NCBI GenBank assembly: GCA_037501455.1
Contig: CM074855.1
Location: 26,375,001 to 26,439,000 of the forward strand
Length of the DNA: 64,000 bases
Reading direction: 5' to 3'
Source: Lantana camara
Lineage: Eukaryota; Streptophyta; Magnoliopsida; Lamiales; Verbenaceae
Positions 34,732 through 46,642 of the stretch are shown one piece after another. Each line of letters begins with the position of its first letter. Positions within the stretch are counted from its first letter, which is position 1. The position numbers and the translations under genes are program-made. The notes under the pieces were generated by a model, which did not search any database, was not told where the DNA came from, and was given only the letters and a program-made list of their open reading frames with translations.

Positions 34732-35304
34732 CCAAAAACTCTTTGGTATCCATCCTTGAATCAAACAAGTTGACAGGGCCCAATTACTTTGATTGACTTT
34801 GGAATCTAAAGATACTTTTAGATTCTGAGAAGAGAAGATATGTTCTCTTCGAGGGAGAGCCTACCCCTGAAGGCGAGGCTTCGAATCGGGCCGAAAGAGA
34901 GGCGATTGCGAAATGGTCTGAAGATAATCTTCAAGCCCGTTGCCTCATGTTGGCCAACATGTCTCCGGACATGCAAAGGTAACACGAGTCTATGGAATAC
35001 GCTTGGGAGATCTATGACCATCTTGAGAAATTGTATCATCCCAAAGAGCGTGTTCTAAGGTACAACACCTCTAAGGAGCTCTTTCATCTCAGAATGAAAG
35101 AAGGTACAAGTATCCATGAGTACGGTCTCAAAGTTCTTGCTTTAAATGAGAAACTGACATCCATGGAAATGCCACTGAGTGAAGAACTCGCTGTGGATTT
35201 GTTGCGCATCGCTTCCACCATCATTCAATCCCTTCGTGTTGAACTTCAACATGAATCATGCTCATGCTACTGTCGCTGAGCTGATTAGTCAACTTGTGAC
35301 TGCT
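34732..35304 (+). pseudogene. Copia D gag N-terminal part
   Basis: Reads as NSLVSILESNKLTGPNYFD then stop (34794-34796), then an intact-looking stretch ending with another stop at 34980-34982, followed by HESMEYAWEIYDHLEKLYHP and a later frameshift near 35207. It is homologous to residues 5-190 of copia A gag. Solo LTR M interrupts at the codons for QLVTA; gag continues at 39199 with EVTIKKDNK. Confidence 0.85.
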
Positions 35305-37040
35305 TGTAACACCCCGCATTTTCGGAGCAGGATACGATGCCGTTTCCGTGCGATTAGATTGTTATTTATTTAACTTTGCATGTGCTTGAATTAATTTAAT
35401 TCATGTTTTAATAGCTTAATTGACTCAATTGCAACTTTATGAAAATATGTGGACTTAATTGAAATATGTGTGTTATGCCTAATTGCTCTTTAACTTAAAA
35501 TATGTGGGCTAATTTATAATTATTAACAATTGGGGATCTATTTCTAATTATGCGAAATTTAATTTGGGCTTAATTGGACCTTATTTCTGATTCTGGGGGT
35601 GATTTTATAATTACTAACTCTCTAATTGGATCTATTTGAACCCTAATTGAACTATGTGAACTCAATCGCATTAACTAAGTTCTTGAGGGACTTAATCGTA
35701 ATTTTAGAAGAATGGCCCTTTATACTCACCGAGAAAACCTAGCTGCTACCATTTCATTATTCTTCTTCCTCTCCATTTGAGCTCAGCAACAGCGACAGAA
35801 ACTTCACCACGCCGCCTCCACGGTGCTGCTCTCTTCTCCATCGAACCGCCGCCGTAATTCAGCCCTTCAACACCGCAGCGCCGCCTTCTTCTTCTTTCAT
35901 CTTTCTCGGACCGAATCTCCTTCTCCCACTTAAGAAAACGAGAAGCAGCAGGGCAACCATCCCCTTTCTCTCTCTCACTCTAGAGCAGCGGCGCCACCAC
36001 CGCCGTCTCCTTCTTCCACCTCTCTTCTCCCCTTCGTCTTTATAGCAGCGGCGGCACTACACACCATCTCCACCAAGAGTGCCGCCGATTCGCCACCATT
36101 GTCTCATCTGTCTCGCTAGCAACTCAGCGACTCCGCCACTGCCGCGGCTTTAACCAAGCGCCACCACCTTTCACCGTTGCACATCCAATACCGCCATCCT
36201 TTCCATCTTCTTCCAGATCTGAGCAGGGCCAAGATTTTCCCTCTTCGCACCGACAACCACCACGCCAGATCTGGCGTCTCACGCGCCACCCTCCGCCGCT
36301 GTTCGGACACTAGCTCTGACGCCTTGCCACCAGACCGCCGCCCTTGCTCGCACAGATCTGAGCAGAATCGGAACCCCTTCTGCCGCCAGTAGCCACCATT
36401 CAACCGCCAACGGTTGACGAGCCACTACAGTTCACCACCACCGTAGCAGACGACAACCCCAACTCGGTTCTGCCAGCCTGCTTCACCGTCGCTGCAAGTT
36501 TTTCCCCATTTCCTTCATTTCAGAAACGTGAGCCTCAACCTTCTTATTTGTGTACTGTAATTTCTGCATTTTGTGGGATAATTTTACCAATAGATTTTGT
36601 GTTTTAGGATGAGTTCAATCAACTTGCAGGTTAATTGTATAATGCTCGATTGTAATGGTTAATTATTTCATACTCAATTGTAAACAATACAATAGTTTAA
36701 TAATTTCAGTTATTGAGCCTAATTAAATGTGTAAGTTAAATAAAGGTCAATTGTGCAGCTGTAATTTGATCTAATTACTGAATGAATCGAGTTGGTGTTG
36801 TTGAATTGCAAAGTTTGTTGGTTGTCATAAGCTAGTTCTGTAACCTATGAATTTCTATGTGATACTGTGTGTGTGCGTGAGTGTTGTCGTGTATATATAT
36901 ATAAATTTGAATATGTATATTGCTATGTGATATGCATATGGGAATTGTGATTTGGAAGTGTTGTTGAATGTGTGTGTACGAACCGGGGTGTGTATAGATA
37001 TTTATATATATATCTACATCAATATAGCTGATCATACATG

Positions 37041-37041
<1 letters not shown>

Positions 37042-37070
<29 letters not shown>
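37042..37070. repeat. (TA)n microsatellite
   Basis: About 14 TA units inside solo LTR M; a further short TA run lies at about 36890. Confidence 0.9.
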
Positions 37071-37072
<2 letters not shown>

Positions 37073-38689
37073 ATGTTTGTGGTAATCACAGGAAGGGTAT
37101 TGATGAATTATAATTCTGAGGACTTAGGATAAGTGTTCACACATATATATATTTTGCTATGGCTTGAGTTTTTGAAAACATAAGTACATATTTTTGTAAA
37201 TGAGAAATGTTAGACTTTATACTTGACGTTTGTTTGTGCGTGAGAATGATTGGTGCGTGTGTGATGCATATATATAAATATAAGGTGATATCAAATGGGT
37301 ACATATTTATGTGTTTGTGCATGAGTGTGTGTTGAATGTCATGTGAAACTTCATAAGACCCTTAATTAAATTGCATGTTGGTAATTAATGTGTTGGTAAT
37401 AAATGAACTATTTGAGAATCTCTTATTTTACAATTTTTCCCAAATGGGTTATGCAAGAATTGTAATATCTTTATAATTAATTGTGGATTTAGTGTGTTGT
37501 GCATGTGTACCTGCATGCTGTTGTGTGTATGCGGGTGTGATGATGTATATGTATATTATATTGTTTGCTATATTGAATAATTCCCAAATTGTTATATATT
37601 ATTAGGGAAATGTTTGAGATTAGTGGATATCTCATTAAATGCATATATGTTATTTATTACTCAACCATGCTAGTAATAGATTGATAATGTTGGATATTAA
37701 ATTGAAATGAACTCATAATCATTGTCGTGCGCCTATGTGGTTCATGTCTGAGTCGTGTCTCATAAATACTTTATGTTTCCTTTTCTGTCAGTGATCTCCA
37801 GGGTGGAGACAACCCGATCAAGTTTGCTTTCGTCTTGTCAGTTCTCATTTCTCGTCGCTTATCAGGTGAGGTTTAGGATTTTATATAGCTATGCGACCTA
37901 TGGCTTTTACATGTTGATTTCTACCCTTGCATGCGAGTATACTCTAATATAGATACGTATGTGTTGAATATGATATGTTGGTGATTTTGTGTGAGTCTTG
38001 CGTGGATGGAGGTCATGAGGCTTAAAGTTCCATCGCGTAGGAAGGGTGTAAATATAAAACCATTTTCGAGGCATATATAAGCTATTTTGGATAAATCAGT
38101 TGTTTTATGTTTCTTTAGCGAGATTGCCATGAAAGATTGGTGTATGTTCTATTCTGTTCTATTGTATTGTGGATCCTAGGAGCTACGGGTAATGGATCCC
38201 CCGGGACGGTTAGGGCCGTCGGGACATTTATCCATTGCGTAGTTCCATTTGAGATATCATTGCGCGACTTTAGGGTGATGGAGGAGGCGTGATATCTTGA
38301 GCCTTCGGCTAAGGCCGGGGATGCCTCTTGTGGGGTTCGCTACCCTCTTGAGATCGAGTCTATTTTTAGACGGTGTTATTATAGATGGTTTTGGGGACTG
38401 TACATCCCCTCCATCATTGGAGTAGCGGTTGGATTGATTGTGATTTATGTTCTGAGGAGTAAAGGTGGGAAGCTCGTACTCACCGAGCAGTTGATTATGA
38501 TCTGTTATGGGAATCATGAATCGGGATAGAGTCTTTCTGAAAATGGTTTCTAAACTTATATCTATATCTATTTTGGGTTGTTTTGAAACGTTCTGGTATG
38601 CAACACCTATCCCCGGTTCATGAATCCACCCTTTTGATATGTGCTGTGCTCTGTATATATATATTGTGGGTGTGCGTTAGCCCCCTCAC

Positions 38690-38705
38690 TCAGTCAGTTG
38701 ACTGA
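38690..38705 (+). other. Conserved LTR stem-loop (solo LTR M)
   Basis: TCAGTCAGTTGACTGA, a near-perfect palindrome, followed by a pyrimidine-rich tract and TTTGCAGG at 38725-38732. Same arrangement as in J, K and H. Confidence 0.7.
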
Positions 38706-39198
38706 CACCTCATTTATCTTTTAGTTTGCAGGTTTCCTTTTGGCTTGAGCTAGGCAGAAGTGAGTCCCTTGAGTCGCACTTGTTAGTCTAGTTGGTGTTA
38801 GGATGCATTCGTCGCATACTTTACTTATGTTATGTATTTATGTTTCACACTTGCAGATTATGTTTATTTTCTACTTAGACCTAAACCCGTGTGGGGTTAG
38901 TAAGCTAGTGTTTGGATGTTATTAGATACTGATGGTACTTATGCTGTTTATTATGTTGGATTATGAATTGATTCGGGACTAGGTATTTATGCTAGTTGAA
39001 CTCGTCACCTACCTTGCATGTTTTGTTTTAATTGCTTCCGCACTCTGAGTTTGTCAAGTTAGATCCGCCTAGCCTAGTGTGTGAGTTGGTCTCCCGTTCG
39101 CTCTGATTCAGATTCGGGCATGGACTTTCATTTCATGTTTCGGGTCTGGGTCATAGTACGGGGGATGTGGCATCCTCCGTTTGGGGTGTTACACTGCT

Positions 39199-42100
39199 GA
39201 AGTCACGATAAAGAAGGATAACAAAGTAATGATGGTCACATCCTCTTCTAGGCCTTCTAAAGGCAAAGGGAAGAAAGTTTCCAAGAAGAAGGGATCTCTT
39301 AAACCCGATAGAGGGGTTAAAAAGATAAAGGCCACGAAGAAAAGGGATCAAAGAGAGGACGTTTGCCGCCATTGTGGAAATAAAGGGCATTGGAAGAGGA
39401 ACTGCCAAGAGTACAGGGATACTCTAAAGAAATGTGTGTTTATTGTTAAAGTAAATCTATCTATTGATTCTAATTCTTGGGTACTTGATACCGGTTGTGG
39501 AGCTCATATCTGTAACGATGTACAGATGCTAAATGAGGTTCGGCAGCTTGAAGAAGGAGAATGCGTCTTGAAGGTTGGGAATGGATCAAGTGTTTAAGCT
39601 CAAGCTATCGGGACGTGTAGATTAGATTTAGGTGTCTTTACTTTATTTTTGAACAAAGTCCTTTATACACCTTCTGTTATTCGTAATATAATTTACATTC
39701 CAATATTAGATTGTGAAGGATATGAGACCTTCTCGAGAAATGGAAAATTTTATCTTGAGAAAAATAAAGCTTCCGTTTTACTTGGTACATTATCTAATGG
39801 ACTTTATACAACTAAAGACACCAATATTTTGAATATTCAACAATCAAACAAACGCAAAAGAGATGACAAATCTCAGCTTCTTTATGACACGCACGTTTAG
39901 GCCATGTTTCTAAAGATAGGATTGCTAAGTTAACTAATTTAGGATCATTCTATGATAATGAACTTAAAGAGTTAACTCATTGTGAATCATGTCTTAAAGA
40001 AAAATGGCCAAAACTCCCTTTAATAGTAAAGTGGAACGTGCCACTAAAGTATTGGATTTAATCCACACTGATGTTTATGGACCACTTAGTGTAAGTACGA
40101 GAAATAATCATCAGTATTTCATAACCTTCATAGACGACTTTAGTCGTTTTGGTTATGTGTACTTAATGAAGTATAAATCTGAAGCCTTTGAGAAATTCTT
40201 GAAATTTCAGAAAAAGGTTGATAGCCAAACTAATCACAAGATTAAGACACTTCAATCTGATCGAGGTGGCGAGTATCTAAGTGTTGAATTCCTAAGTCAT
40301 CTAAGAGATAATGGAATTATCTCACAGTGGACTCCTCCGGGAACTCCTTAATTAAATGGAGTTTCAGAAAGAAGGAACAAAACCCTACTTGATATGGTTC
40401 GTTCCATGATGAGTTTCACTGAATTGCCACCTTCATTTTGGGGCTATGCCCTAGAATTAGCAGTTAAGATTTTGAATCTTGTTCCCTCCAAATCTGTACC
40501 CAAAGCCCCATTTGAGATGTGGTTTGGCAAAATCCCTAATTATTCTTACTTAAGAATTTGGGGTTGTCCTTCTTACGTGAAGAGGACAATGGGAGATAAG
40601 CTTGAAGCTAGATCAAGCTTATATAACTTTGTGGGATATCCTAAAGAGTCAATAGGATATTATTTCTACGATCCTCTTGAACAAAAGGTCTTTGTGTTAA
40701 GAAACGCTACCTTTCTAGAGGACTCATTCCTTAAAGAAAAGAAAGGCAAGATCGCGGAACTCGAAGAGGTTCGAGACCAAGGTCCCACGCCTAACTCAGA
40801 GAATAACATCCCTATCCCTACCCAACAGAGTGATACACACGATAATCCTCCTCAAATAAGATGTTCTGAACGCATTCCTAGACAACCAGAGAGATGGTAT
40901 GATTTTCTCCATCAAACATCTCAAATGGATAATGATCCATTGACTTATGAGGAGGCACTGTTAGATTTGGACTCTGAACAGTGGAAAGAAGTAATGAAAT
41001 CCGAAATGGATTCCATATACTCTAACCAAGTTTGGACCTTAGTTGATCCACCTAATGGGATCAGGCCCATAGGGTGTAAATGGATATATAAGCTTAAGCT
41101 TGGAGTAGATGGAAGCGTGGCAGCCTTTAAAGCAAGACTAGTTGCTAAGGGTTTTACTCAAAGACCAGGTGTAGACTTTGATGAAACATTCTACCCGGTT
41201 GCATTGCAAAAATCCATTAGGATCTTGCTTGCCATTGCTGCATATTATGACTATGAGATATGGCAAATGGATATGAAAACTGCCTTTCTCAATGGAGATA
41301 TTGACAAAGACATTTACATGGAGCAACCCATGGGTTTCACATTCAGTGGAAGCGAGCAAAAGGTTTGCAAGCTTCAACGTTCAGTCTACGGGTTGAAACA
41401 AGCTTCTAGGAATTGGAACATTCGATTTGATGAATCGGTCAAATCGTTTGGCTTTATTCAAAATTCGAATGAATACTGCGTGTACAAGAAAGAATTGGAA
41501 ACCTCGGTTCAATTTTTGATACTTTATTTGGATGACATCCTCCTCATTGGGAATACGAAGGATGACATGAAAGTAACAAAGTCTTGGTTATCAAACCAAT
41601 TTGAGATGAAGGATCTTAGTGATGCATCCTACATTCTCGGTATAAAGATCTATCGGGATAGATCTGGGAGATTGTTAGGATTATCACGGTCGGTTTACAT
41701 AGATAAAATACTATAGAGGTTTAGTATGGAAGAATCCAAACGTGGAAAACTTCCAATGGGCCCGGGAACAGTTCTTTCGAAGAAGCTGTATCCCAAGGCT
41801 GAACTTGAAAAGTCCAGGATGTCCAAAATTCCTTATGCATCAGCTATAGGAAGCATAATGTATGCGATGCTATGTACTCGACCGGATGTAGCTTATGCAC
41901 TTAGCGTGACTAGCCGATTCCAATCTGACCCTTATGAAGGTCACTGGCCTGCTGTAAAGAACATCCTTAAGTACTTGAGAAGAACTAAGGATTTGTTCTT
42001 GGTTTACGGAGACCAGCAAGATCTTGTCATTAGAGGATACTGTGATGCAAGCTTTGCATCAGACATGGATGACTTTAAATCCATGTCAGGATACATATTT

Positions 42101-42512
42101 TGCCTGAACAGCGGAGCAGTGAGTTGGAAAAGTTCCAAGCAAGCGACCACTGCAGATTCAACCACTTAGGCTGAATACTTGGCTACAAACAACTCAGCTA
42201 AGAAAGGTGTTTGGGTAAGAAACTTCATCCACGAGTTGGGTGTAGTTCCTAGCATTAAAGACCCCGTTACAGTGTTTTGTGATAACACCGGGACGGTTGC
42301 TCAAGCAAGAGAACCAAGACTCACCAAAGGACCAAACACATTTTGAGAAAGTATCACTTGATTTGTGATATCATCAAGAGAGGTAATGTGCAAATTGAAA
42401 GAGTCACATCGACAGAGAACATGGCAAATCCACTTACTAAAGCCCTTAGTCAACAGGCTTTCGAAGGACATCTTCAGAAGATGGGTCTTAGATTAGCACC
42501 TGAGTGGCTTTG
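39199..42512 (+). pseudogene. Copia D gag end, protease, integrase, RT, RNase H
   Basis: Gag ends with an intact CCHC knuckle (CRHCGNKGHWKRNC) and protease WVLDTGCGAHI, which keeps D-T-G. Integrase keeps CESCLK, HTDVYGP and SDRGGEY. RT has MKTAFLNGDIDKD and a YLDD box (about 41524-41535) in place of YVDD. RNase H has GYCDASFASDMDDF. Breaks: stops at 39595, 40349, 41714 and 42167, and frameshifts near 39890, 40000 and 42320. It ends at GHLQKMGLRLAPEWL before the PPT. D keeps residues that A has lost and vice versa. Confidence 0.9.
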
Positions 42513-42514
42513 AC

Positions 42515-42528
42515 GGGCAAGTGGGAGA
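42515..42528 (+). other. Polypurine tract of copia D
   Basis: GGGCAAGTGGGAGA, one base before the LTR start TGTTAGG at 42530. Confidence 0.88.
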
Positions 42529-43738
42529 TTGTTAGGAATAGTGCCCTTAAAGCAACTTTTGGATTTACTATTTCCTTGTAAAATCATAAACAATCTTTGA
42601 ATAATAAACGAGATGATTTTGTTCATAGGCAATCACTTCTTTATATGGTTATTTATGTCTGTTTGGGTTGACTCTATTTTGCATGTATTGAACTCCCCTA
42701 GTCCGATGAGGTCGTTAAGAACTTTGTCGTTATGGGAACGACACATGAAACAAGTTCTTAACTCTATAGGCGAGGATTAGAAACTTCTCCAAGTCGAGAG
42801 TTCGACAGACAGTGAGAGTGTCGACCTTGACTCTGCTGAGACTTGCTTATGTGATTATGTCCTTTTGAAGGATCACTCAGTTTCATGGAGTGATAAGTGC
42901 ATACATTGATGTGTTCATAATACATAAGGGTGATTGTTACAAGAACTTCATCACTGAGATGTCCCACGTGAGACCATTCCTAAATGGGAAAGGAATTCTC
43001 CTAGAAACTTCCAGATAGAAATATCGTACAGGTCAATAACGTGATTTATTAATCCTTAGACTTGAGATTCTGTAATGTCTCATATGAGCTAACTCTATAA
43101 TCTTTGATATAGGCTCAAAAAGGGGTCGACATACTCACACCTGAACCACGGCCTATGTTGGGATTACACAAGTGGCATATTGAGAATTAGTAGAATCGAT
43201 AAAGGACCTACACTTGTTACAAGAACAAGAATGATCTCTTGCTGATTAAGTTGTTTGTAGTCCATTAAACTTAAACCCTTGGCCAAGGTGTATAAAAGAT
43301 CAAGACATCAAGAAAATGGGGTTTTCTTAGATTGATGTAGCGCCTCCCTAACACTACAACCCCCGCACCGTAATATATTCCCCAAGTGGTGGTTAGACCC
43401 AACACTCAGGAAATATTACGGTGAATGGTCAAGATAATACATGAGTGGAATGCATGTCCCAGTGCAGCGGAAGAAAAAGAGATTCAAACTTTGCCAATAA
43501 ACGGGGAGGATAATGTATAAGGAATAAGGATTATCGTTATTCATCAAAGTAGTTCGCAAAAGAGTACAACAGGTTAACATGCAAGGACAAAGTATGGGAT
43601 AGTTTATTTCTACAGAGAATAAGCTCAAGACAGTGTACTCTTAGGATCGGATCCAACCTACTATTATAATGCTTCAAGATACCTCTAGTTGTCATTCCTT
43701 GATTCCTGAAATCATGCATTTTAAAGTAGGCGAGAGGG

Positions 43739-43755
43739 TTAGTCAAAGTGACTAA
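43739..43755 (-). other. Conserved LTR stem-loop (E')
   Basis: TTAGTCA-AAG-TGACTAA. Same position as in E but with sequence different from the CAGTC form in the other LTR families, the pairing being kept. Confidence 0.65.
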
Positions 43756-44755
43756 GTGAAGGAGGTATGTTAGTTTATATATATACGTATATATGTGTTG
43801 GGAGTAGTGCCCTGAAAATTCAATTTGTTGAATTAATTAAAGTGAATTTACAGCAAGTTGTGAGTATTTCATGTAACAGCCCGAAACAGGGGCAAGTTGA
43901 AAATTACGAAAATACCCCTACAGCTCAAAAATATTCCTACATTTCCCGAAACACTTTCACTACCCAATATTTTAACCAAAAGAATCCTCACATTATTTCG
44001 AGGATCGTGATACTCTCCGTAAACCATAATTCCCATCCTAACTCCCGTAGTATCAAAAACCGGCAAAAACCCTAGCTTATGATTCGATCATCAATAAATC
44101 CCTACTCATCTACCTTTTGATATCCAAAATTATAACTAAAACGATCCTTAAATTATTTTATGAATTTTCATGCATTTGCCAAAAACTCGATCTCACCATA
44201 GCATATTTTATAAATATTTTCCTTTCTAAAAATCATCATTTTATTTTGAACAAATTAGCTTTTATTCAATAGTCGAAATTATACTTGAAACGATCCTTGA
44301 AGTTTTCTCTACATTATAGTGATTTTTCCCAACTTTAAACTCTATCATAGCTTCGTTTATATAATTTTCCTATGATTTTCATCGTCTTTAATATTTATAA
44401 TTTATAAACAAAAGCTCTAAATATTTCACATTTATAATCAAAACAAAGCTCGTTTTTCACCCATTCTTTCATTAATTCACTACTTCAATCTTTTACCTCT
44501 CGACTCTTGAATAAATTTTATATTATTTTACATTTATTTTTAATCAAGATGACATCATCCATGACCACATGAATTTCTAGAAGGATTAAATAGATGAGCA
44601 TAATTTCTCCACATTACCTAGTTAATTACCAAGCATTTGTTCATAATGTAATTTAACCACATCTCCTAATTTATTACCAAGCATTTGTTGAAATCATAAG
44701 CAACCACATCTCCCATAAACTCTCATTTATTGCTTAGAAACCCCTCATGACTACC

Positions 44756-44763
44756 TATAAATA
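44756..44763 (+). promoter_or_regulatory. TATA box of solo LTR E
   Basis: TATAAATA followed 95 bp later by AAG|GTATGT. CT-rich transcribed-like sequence lies between them. Confidence 0.65.
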
Positions 44764-44857
44764 CCCCCCTTAAGTCTCATTTATACCTCACAAATCAACA
44801 CACAAAATCACTCTCTTCTCTCCATTTCTCACGCCATTCTCCCTCTCTCTCTCTAAG

Positions 44858-46642
44858 GTATGTTTTTCTTTTATTATTTCATGCTTTATATTATGTTCTT
44901 AGTATAATATAGTCATAGCATACTTAGATTTAATTAAATTATGCTTTAGGAATTTATTTTATGGAATATATGCTATTTATGCTAGTTTAGGAAAAATGTG
45001 ATAAGATATATGCATTTTATTTAATTAAATGCATGAGTTATGATATGATATGATATGAATATATGTTTAAATAATTATGATTTTGTTTAATTAAATTCAT
45101 GTCAAGAATAATTTATTTAGAATTATTTTTCATAGATAATTAATATATTTTGCTATATTATGCTTCAAATTCTATGTTATAAATATGAATATGATCAAGT
45201 GTGTTACATAACTTCTTTGAATATTCAAATAGGCTCAAGAACATGTTCATGTTGTTCTTGAACAATTTTAAGTGCACGTGTGATAGTGTGTGAGTGTGTG
45301 TGTTCGATTTTGTGTTATAAAGTGTTTAATTCATAAGAAATTGACTAGTAAATGTTTTAAATAGTAATTTTGACTTTTTGGTCAACCCATAAGCTGATAA
45401 TTTCTAAAATAATATTAAAATAATTATAAAATTAGTTTTGGAATTTTTAAATAAAGATTTTATCCGAATTTTCCAAAAATCGGTAAATTGTGAATTATTT
45501 TCAAAATATAACCTACATTGTCAAATTAAATTCTAAATTTCATTTCTAATGTTATAATAAGGATTATAATATGATTAATAAATATTTAAGTGGTTAAAGA
45601 ATTCATGAAACCTGATTAATTACTTAATTTCCCTTAAACGGTTAAAATTAGAGTCTACCGGGAATTCTTTAACATGACATAATTTATGTGTTTACTTGAT
45701 GTAACCCTTTTATGCATGAACATTATGTGTTTTATGTGCTTATTTGATTAATATAAGGAACCTAGTTCTAAGTCTATAGTAGTTAATACTTTCAGGCGCA
45801 CTGGAATCCACGTTACAATGTCTGACTACCGGTATAGGTGAGGGTTAAAATGTTTTCAACTGGAATCATGCTATATATATGTATCTATATAAAAACTATT
45901 TTCAAGCCTACCCATCATATTGATTTACTGCCCTACATACATATTATTGTACTACAATGTCCCTCTTAAGGGAAAAATACTTTCATGCCGGAATCAACGT
46001 CTTACTAAGACATTATATATTTCAAGTCCATTTTATCAAAACATTGATTCCGGGTTATGCAAGCAAAATATTGTTATTGATTCCTGTTATGGGCCCCGAC
46101 TGTAGCCGTAGCGAGCAATTACCCAGAAGGTATCGGGCCGAGGGTATTGTTGGTGCTGCGGACTGCCACCACCTCTTGGTAGTGGTTTAACTGGAGGTTA
46201 GTTACTCCACGCCAAGGGATGAGGGAGAGATAGCTGCCTCCCGAATCTAGTTCGTGGTCTCTAGGGTTTGATTCCCTATTGACATCAAGGAGTAGTGGAG
46301 TTAATATTCTTGGTTTTATTGAAGTATCGGAGCCTGATCAGCCCGATACTATTTTACCAACTATTCAAGGAGTTATGGGTGGAAAGGCCTAGCTTGCGGG
46401 CAATAATGTTCTTGTTACAAACGGTTCATATTTCTACAAATATTCCAAACTACCCCTATCCCTGTTTTACAATTATTATGAACCGTTTCCTATTTGCTAT
46501 ATCCTATTGCTATTATTTCAGATCAAGATCTTCTTGATCATATACATATATATATACACATATACATATAAGTTATTATACCCTCCTTCACTTAGTCACT
46601 TTGACTAACCCTCTCGCCTATTTTTAAAATGCATGATTTCAG
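44858..46642 (+). other. Predicted LTR-internal intron (E)
   Basis: The donor CTAAG|GTATGTTTTTC is the best match to plant consensus in the window, and the acceptor GATTTCAG|G follows the stem-loop. Length 1785 bp. Short first exon of about 70 nt if transcription starts near 44787. Inferred from sequence only. Confidence 0.45.
46592..46608 (+). other. Conserved LTR stem-loop (E)
   Basis: TTAGTCA-CTT-TGACTAA, 7-bp stem with a 3-base loop. Downstream lies TTTCAGG at 46637-46643. Confidence 0.7.

Larger units (their letters stand above)
35300..39198 (+). mobile_element. Solo gypsy LTR M with TSD CTGCT
   Basis: TGTAACACCCCG (35305) to GGGGTGTTACA (39193), 3889 bp, flanked by a perfect TSD CTGCT (35300-35304 and 39194-39198). 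There is no internal region. It sits in the gag of D without loss of target sequence. It has a CCGCC-rich stretch at about 35755-36500, a (TA)n tract, the conserved stem-loop at 38690-38705, and GTACGGGGGATGTGG near its end, as in J and K. No palindrome array was found. Confidence 0.95.

Noticed and set aside
36177..36403. Possible small genes in solo LTR M
   Set aside because: Frames on both strands arise from CCG-rich repeats; no start context or domain.
36832..37089. Ile/Tyr/His-rich minus-strand frame
   Set aside because: Translation of TA and TG microsatellite-like DNA.
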